NCBI RefSeq assembly: GCF_015546995.1
Contig: NZ_JADMUH010000012.1
Span: 1-55,728 of the forward strand
Reading direction: 5' to 3'
Source of the DNA: Streptococcus infantis
GTDB lineage: Bacteria > Bacillota > Bacilli > Lactobacillales > Streptococcaceae
DNA: 55,728 bases
This document shows positions 55,721 through 55,728 of the stretch, piece by piece. The position numbers and the translations under genes were made by a program. Below the pieces are notes generated by a model, which was not told the origin of the DNA, made no database searches, and saw nothing but the letters and a program-made list of their open reading frames with translations. Position 1 is the stretch's first letter. Each line of letters begins with the position of its first letter.

Positions 55721-55728
55721 CTATTTTT

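Overview
The window is a low-GC Firmicutes chromosome segment, almost certainly from a Streptococcus of the mitis group (S. mitis, S. oralis, S. pneumoniae and relatives). The reasons are protein-level resemblance to pneumococcal RitR, MapZ, GpsB, PBP1a, AliA, ClpL and LiaFSR, a choline-binding-repeat surface protein (choline-decorated teichoic acids), the mevalonate operon mvk-mvaD-mvaK2-fni, and streptococcal-style promoters with many extended -10 (TGnTATAAT) elements. Nearly all of it is ordinary core genome. I see no insertion sequence, prophage, CRISPR array, tRNA or rRNA gene, and no BOX or RUP element that I can recognise.

Layout. 1-2.9 kb: potassium uptake pair trkA-trkH (minus strand). 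3.1-6.3 kb: a structured leader RNA before trmL; an FMN riboswitch controlling ribU and a PAP2 phosphatase; a ParB-like protein; a frameshifted GNAT acetyltransferase. 6.4-7.8 kb: rplK-rplA. 7.9-12.5 kb: branched-chain amino acid operon ilvB-ilvN-ilvC-ilvA with a CodY-type box. 12.6-20.3 kb: SPFH protein, small HTH protein, amino-acid ABC transporter (a binding-protein/permease fusion plus an ATPase), a DUF2207 membrane protein, uppP and dinB. 20.5-25.9 kb: pfl, the CtsR-type heat-shock gene clpL with a long leader holding a 30-codon ORF, and luxS. 26-38.3 kb: aliA, pbp1a-recU, a YpsA-family gene, gpsB, rnpB (RNase P RNA), an rRNA methyltransferase, mapZ, gnd, ritR and a choline-binding protein. 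This block is rich in cell-wall and division functions. 38.4-46 kb: mevalonate operon, liaF-liaS-liaR envelope-stress system and tig. 46-54.5 kb: recD2, lepB and rnhC (minus strand), then zapA-cvpA-mutS2 and a TDT-family transporter. 54.5-55.7 kb: a small minus-strand module of XRE regulator, DUF3278 membrane protein and small membrane protein.

How it fits together. Several blocks couple nutrition to growth: CodY-like boxes of the same form precede both ilvB and the peptide-binding lipoprotein gene aliA; a cre-like site lies at the pfl promoter; FMN controls riboflavin import. Another theme is envelope and division: undecaprenyl-phosphate recycling (uppP), isoprenoid precursors (mevalonate), PBP1a, GpsB, MapZ, ZapA and LiaFSR.

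I did not find a convincing new multi-gene system. The least explained items are the clpL leader with its small ORF, the compact terminated RNA before trmL, the oversized P3 helix of the FMN riboswitch, the perfect 12-bp dyad upstream of pfl, and the symmetrical promoter between recU and the YpsA-family gene. Start codons were moved inward wherever a Shine-Dalgarno sequence or family alignment favoured a later ATG.
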